NCBI GenBank assembly: GCA_937950415.1
Contig: CALFDL010000026.1
Coordinates: 1 to 17,118 of the forward strand
Direction of reading: 5' to 3'
Source: an uncultured Collinsella sp.
GTDB lineage: Bacteria; Actinomycetota; Coriobacteriia; Coriobacteriales; Coriobacteriaceae
DNA length: 17,118 nt
In this document: positions 13,703 to 17,118 of the stretch, piece after piece
Numbering within the stretch: position 1 is the stretch's first letter
How the letters are laid out: every line of letters begins with the position of its first letter
Notes under the pieces: model-generated
The model's input: only the letters and a program-made list of their open reading frames with translations
Databases searched by the model: none
Told to the model about the DNA's origin: nothing
Position numbers and translations under genes: made by a program

Positions 13703-13845
13703 CAAATGACGAGAGTGGATAATTTCCCACTTTGAGCCCACAAGCAGGCCAAAAACGGGAGATTTTCCACTCTCATTTTGCAGGCACTCATTGGGGACGT
13801 ACTTAAATGAGTAGTTTCACTCATTTAAGTACGTCCCCAATGAGT
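13703..13845. repeat. Composite nested-palindrome element, copy B
   Basis: At 13711-13728 and 13757-13774 lies an 18-bp inverted repeat (one mismatch, one G-T pair) around a 28-nt loop, homologous to that of copy A. It is followed by two REP-like units in opposite orientation (13786-13812 and 13819-13845) that form a perfect 27-bp stem with a 6-nt loop. The alignment to copy A is gapless at an offset of exactly 8110 bp, in the same orientation, about 88% identical over about 113 nt. Upstream, GTGTCC (13663-13668) and GGACAC (13696-13701) form a further short inverted repeat. The whole 347-bp space between the DUF1593 and DUF4428 genes holds no coding sequence. Confidence 0.85.
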
Positions 13846-13965
13846 AGGAAAATGGGCCATGTGTCCCAGTTGTGGAGACTCGTTGAGCCGTCTGGGTATC
13901 GTGAAAGGCTGCGCACTCCCCCATCATCAAAAGTGACACACGCTACCAGTTGATGGGAGGCAGCC

Positions 13966-14703
13966 ATGGGCTTCTTTGACAAGATGTTCGAGAAGAAAGA
14001 GTGCGCGATTTGCGGTACCGAGCTGGGACTTCTAGGTAAGACAAAAATCAATGAAGGCTACCTGTGCAAAGAGTGCGCCGGCAAGCTCTCCCCCTACTTT
14101 CACGGCTATCGCTCCAGCACCGCGGACGATATCCGTGAGCAACTCGCCTACCGCGAGGCCAACGCCGAGCGCCTGTCTTCGTTCAACCCCACGCGCACGC
14201 TTTCTGCCGGGCGCACCAATATTATGCTCGATGAGGACGCGGGCCTGCTGATCATCACTTCGCAGAGCCGCTGGCGCGACGCCAATCCCGACATCATCGA
14301 GTTCTCGCAGGTACTCGGCTGCGATATGGATATCGACGAGCATCGCACCGAAATCTATCGCGAGACCAAGGACGGCGAGCGCGAGAGCTACAACCCGCCG
14401 CGCTACGACCTGGATTACGACTTTAAGCTGACCATCCACGTCAACACGCCGTACTTTACCGAGATCAACCTGCGCGTGAACGACTCCACCATCGATCAGC
14501 GCGGCTCCATCGAATATCGCGAGGCCAAGCGCCAGGCAACCGAAGTCCGCGATGCGCTGGTGCAGCTGCGCCAGAAGACGCGCGACAGCGTCGTGGCCGC
14601 CAAGGCCCCCAAGACCGCGGTGACCTGCCCCTTCTGCGGAGCCACCACCATTCCCGATGCCAGTGGGCGCTGCGAATACTGCGGCGGCGCCATCGGCGCA
14701 TAG
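13966..14703 (+). CDS. DUF4428 / zinc-ribbon protein
   Basis: A protein of 245 residues; ATG at 13966 with GGGAGG upstream. Residues 13-37 hold a DUF4428-type zinc finger: CAICG at the start, GLLGKTKI-x-EGYLC in the middle, then CxxC. The middle (about 80-190) is a mixed domain with LDYDFKLTIHVNTPYFTEI, which has the look of a PH-like or antiparallel beta fold. The C terminus (221-239) is a second zinc ribbon, CPFCG and CEYCGG. No membrane segment is seen, so it is probably cytoplasmic. It is followed after 24 nt by the zinc-ribbon membrane protein and then the SPFH protein, so the three are likely co-transcribed. Function unknown; adaptor or sensor is an inference. Confidence 0.85.
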   Translation: MGFFDKMFEKKECAICGTELGLLGKTKINEGYLCKECAGKLSPYFHGYRSSTADDIREQLAYREANAERLSSFNPTRTLSAGRTNIMLDEDAGLLIITSQSRWRDANPDIIEFSQVLGCDMDIDEHRTEIYRETKDGERESYNPPRYDLDYDFKLTIHVNTPYFTEINLRVNDSTIDQRGSIEYREAKRQATEVRDALVQLRQKTRDSVVAAKAPKTAVTCPFCGATTIPDASGRCEYCGGAIGA

Positions 14704-14727
14704 CCTCCGGCACGGAAAGGACCGATC

Positions 14728-16050
14728 ATGGCCTTCGAGAGCGTTAACTATCAGTGCCCTGCCTGCGGTGGTCCCCTGCATTTTGCCAGCGCCGAGCAAA
14801 AGCTTGTCTGCGACTACTGTGACTCACGTTTTGAAGTCGAAGAAGTCGAGGCCCTCTATCGCGAGCGCCAGGACAAGGCAGATGCCAAAGCCGATGCCGC
14901 AGCCGCAGCTCCCAAGCCCGTCGCCGACGACGCGGTGCAGGAGCTCGCCCAAAACGCCGGCTACATCTGCTCGTCGTGCGGCGCCGAGCTCGTGTCCGAC
15001 GGCACCGTCGCCGTCACCACCTGCCCGTACTGCGGCAACTCCGCCGTGGCGCCCGGCCAGCTCTCTGGCGACTTCTCGCCCGACCTGGTGATTCCGTTTA
15101 AGCTCGGGCGCGATGACGTCACGGCCGCACTCAAGGAACACTACAAGGGCAAGATCTTGCTGCCCAAGAGCTTTGTCACCGGCAACCATATCGACGAGGT
15201 CCAAGGCGTCTACGTTCCGTTTTGGCTCTACGGCGCCCGCGTGGACGGCGAAGTGTACTTTGACGCGACCAACGAGACCGTGACCGAGGAATCCGACCGC
15301 ACCGTCACGACCACCGACCACTACGATGCCTACCGTAAGGGCAATATCTCGTTTGAGCGCGTGCCCGTCGACGGATCATCCAAGATGCCCGACGGCCACA
15401 TGGACGCCATCGAGGCGTTTGACTACGACGCGCTGCGCCCGTTCTCGGTCGCCTACATGCCCGGCTACATCGCCAACCGCTACGACGAAGACTGCGGAAC
15501 CTGCAAGGCGCGTGCCGAGCGCCGCATGGAGGAGAGCACGATCTCGGCCCTGCGCGAGACCGTTGTCGACGAATACGACGACGCCACGGTCGAAAGCAAG
15601 CAGCTCGACTACACCTGGGAAGACAGCGACTACGCCCTGTTCCCCGTCTGGATGCTCTCCACCTCGTGGAACGGCAAGAGCTACCTGTTCGCTATGAACG
15701 GCCAGACCGGCCGCATGGTCGGCGAGCTCCCCTGCTCCAAGCCCAAGCTCATCATCGCCTCGGTGCTGTTCTTTGTGATCGGATTTATCCTCTCCCAGAT
15801 TCTCTTTATGGGCGAATACGCCTTCGATCCGGATTACCTCACCTTTGATATCGAGGGCATCCTCATCAACATCGTGGCGCCGCTGATCATCGTGATTATC
15901 GGAGACGTGTTGCTGGTAAGCCAGCTCAAGACGGCCAACGAGGCGACCCACGCCGACGAGTACTGCGGCGAGCTCGACCTGGTCGAAAAGCACGACACCT
16001 TCAGCCATACCGAGACCACCGTTGTCATGAAGGACAACAAGGACGATTAA
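14728..16050 (+). CDS. Zinc-ribbon membrane protein, YdjG-like
   Basis: A protein of 440 residues; ATG at 14728 with AAAGGA upstream. Two zinc ribbons are seen near the N terminus: Cys10/13 with Cys28/31, and Cys81/84 with Cys99/102 (TFIIB/rubredoxin-knuckle type), separated by an Ala/Asp-rich helix. A large central domain follows, with LPKSFVTGNHIDEVQGVYVPFWLYG and LFPVWMLSTSWNGKSYLFAMNGQTG, segments I associate with Bacillus YdjG-type proteins. Two transmembrane helices lie at about 340-362 and 377-399, and the tail is cytoplasmic and charged. In Bacillus the ydjFGHI cluster couples a PspA homologue, a zinc-ribbon protein and an SPFH protein; here the next gene is the SPFH protein. Role in membrane organisation or stress is an inference from that context. 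Confidence 0.85.
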   Translation: MAFESVNYQCPACGGPLHFASAEQKLVCDYCDSRFEVEEVEALYRERQDKADAKADAAAAAPKPVADDAVQELAQNAGYICSSCGAELVSDGTVAVTTCPYCGNSAVAPGQLSGDFSPDLVIPFKLGRDDVTAALKEHYKGKILLPKSFVTGNHIDEVQGVYVPFWLYGARVDGEVYFDATNETVTEESDRTVTTTDHYDAYRKGNISFERVPVDGSSKMPDGHMDAIEAFDYDALRPFSVAYMPGYIANRYDEDCGTCKARAERRMEESTISALRETVVDEYDDATVESKQLDYTWEDSDYALFPVWMLSTSWNGKSYLFAMNGQTGRMVGELPCSKPKLIIASVLFFVIGFILSQILFMGEYAFDPDYLTFDIEGILINIVAPLIIVIIGDVLLVSQLKTANEATHADEYCGELDLVEKHDTFSHTETTVVMKDNKDD

Positions 16051-16098
16051 CCATTCTGACCAATACCACCCCGACTTTAACGAGAAAGGAAGATCACC

Positions 16099-17118
16099 AT
16101 GGGACTCTTGAAAGCTGGATTGGGAGCTGCCGGCGGCGTCATGGCCGACCAGTGGAAGGAATTTATCTATTGCGAATCGATGCCCGCTGACGTCTTGGCC
16201 TGCAAGGGCGTCAAGCGCACCGGCGGCCGCAGCTCCAACACGCACGGCGAGGACAACGTCATCTCCAACGGTTCCGTCATCGCCGTCAACGACGGCCAGG
16301 GCATGCTCGTGGTGCAAAACGGCAAGATCATCGAGGTCGCGCTTGAACCCGGCGAGTTCGTCTTCGATACCGGCAGCGAGCCGAGCGTCTTTAGCGGCAA
16401 CCTGGGCGACTCCATCAAGGAGACCTTCGCCAATATCGGCAGCCGCTTTACCTTTGGCGGCGACGCGGGCAAGGACCAGCGCGTCTACTTCATCAACACC
16501 AAGGAAATCATCGGCAACAAGTACGGCACCGCCTCGCCCGTGCCTTTCCGCGTGGTCGACAACAATATTGGCCTGGACGTCGACATCTCCGTGCGCTGCA
16601 ACGGCGAGTATTCGTACCGCATCACCAACCCGCTGCTGTTCTACACCAATGTGTGCGGCAACGTAACCGATAGCTACACGCGCGACAAGATCGACAGTCA
16701 GCTCAAGTCCGAGCTGCTCACCGCCCTGCAGCCCGCCTTTGCCAAGATCTCGGAGATGGGCATCCGCTACAGCGCCATCCCCGGCCACACCACCGAGCTC
16801 GCCCGCGCGCTCAACGAGGTCCTCTCGGCCGACTGGCGTGACCTGCGCGGCGTCGAGATCGTGAGCTTTGGCGTCAACTCCATCGCCGCCTCGCAAGAAG
16901 ACGAGCAGATGATCAAGGACCTGCAGAAGGCCGCGGTCATGCGCGATCCCACCATGGCGGCCGCCAATATCGCCAGCGCCCAGAGCGACGCGATGCGCGC
17001 CGCGGCGGCCAACCCCAACGGCGCGATGGCCGGCTTTATGGGCATGGGCATGGCAGGCGGCATGGGTGGCATGAACGCCAGCCAGCTGTTTGCCGCCGGC
17101 CAGGCGCAGCAGCAGGCC
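16099..17118 (+). CDS. SPFH-domain protein, YdjI-like (truncated by the window end)
   Basis: An open frame of 340 codons from the ATG at 16099 (AAAGGA 8 nt upstream) to the last base, with no stop, so the 3' end is missing. The N terminus MGLLKAGLGAAGGVMADQWKEFIYCESMPADVL and the following GSVIAVNDGQGMLVVQNGKI are typical of the SPFH subgroup annotated as virion core protein / YdjI. After the SPFH beta domain comes a long helical part (about 185-300) and a Met/Gly/Ala-rich segment (GFMGMGMAGGMGG). Family members often end in a zinc ribbon, which would lie beyond the window. SPFH proteins oligomerise on membranes and form scaffolds or microdomains. It directly follows the YdjG-like gene (48 nt), a conserved partnership. 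Confidence 0.88.
   Translation, partial: MGLLKAGLGAAGGVMADQWKEFIYCESMPADVLACKGVKRTGGRSSNTHGEDNVISNGSVIAVNDGQGMLVVQNGKIIEVALEPGEFVFDTGSEPSVFSGNLGDSIKETFANIGSRFTFGGDAGKDQRVYFINTKEIIGNKYGTASPVPFRVVDNNIGLDVDISVRCNGEYSYRITNPLLFYTNVCGNVTDSYTRDKIDSQLKSELLTALQPAFAKISEMGIRYSAIPGHTTELARALNEVLSADWRDLRGVEIVSFGVNSIAASQEDEQMIKDLQKAAVMRDPTMAAANIASAQSDAMRAAAANPNGAMAGFMGMGMAGGMGGMNASQLFAAGQAQQQA

Noticed and set aside
12602..13741. Minus-strand open frame antisense to the DUF1593 gene
   Set aside because: It runs from a repeat element into the antisense of a clear family member and has no ribosome site or domain.
5593..13845. Composite transposon
   Set aside because: Flanking repeats are direct copies of short non-coding palindromes and no transposase or integrase is encoded between or near them.
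15376..16896. Long minus-strand open frame spanning two plus-strand genes at the right end
   Set aside because: It crosses a gene boundary of well-supported proteins and its translation is Val/Asp/Gly-rich without domains; codon-bias artefact.

Overview
The window looks like chromosomal DNA of a GC-rich gut actinobacterium of the class Coriobacteriia, most like Collinsella. The grounds are strong G/C at third codon positions, Gram-positive lipoproteins, a membrane-embedded LuxR-type regulator of the kind expanded in this class, a PTS sugar permease, and intergenic spaces full of palindromic repeats. The genus is an inference; no rRNA or marker gene is present.

Left block (83-3669, minus strand): four closely spaced genes, probably one operon, transcribed in the order small membrane-anchored protein, zinc-ribbon protein with a Gln-rich coiled coil, lipoprotein, and a second lipoprotein paralogous to the first. 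Their function is unknown; they look like a cell-envelope module. Next comes a strong terminator (3773-3813) and a 12-helix-type membrane LuxR regulator (3816-5360, minus).

Middle block (about 5.6-13.85 kb): a sugar or glycoside utilisation locus. On the minus strand, in transcription order, lie a PTS EIIBC permease of the beta-glucoside type, a cytoplasmic DUF4038 (GH140/apiosidase-like) glycosidase, the 3' remnant of a second (DUF5605-type) glycosidase cut off by a repeat element, and a BglK-like ROK kinase. On the plus strand, divergent from the permease, lie an alpha/beta-hydrolase esterase and a DUF1593 nucleoside-hydrolase-like protein. The 490-bp divergent intergenic region carries GTAAAC/GTTTAC palindromes and half-sites that look like operators for one regulator. 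No dedicated local repressor is encoded, so the regulator acts in trans, or possibly is the nearby LuxR-type protein.

Right block (13966 to the end, plus strand): a DUF4428 zinc-finger protein, a double zinc-ribbon membrane protein resembling Bacillus YdjG, and a truncated SPFH-domain protein resembling YdjI. They look like one operon, plausibly a membrane-organising or stress module.

The most unusual feature is a set of nested-palindrome intergenic elements (5545-5727, 6933-7017, 11853-11975, 13703-13845). Two of them are about 88% identical without gaps, lie in direct orientation 8110 bp apart, and bracket the sugar locus. A third sits exactly at the breakpoint of the decayed glycosidase gene.
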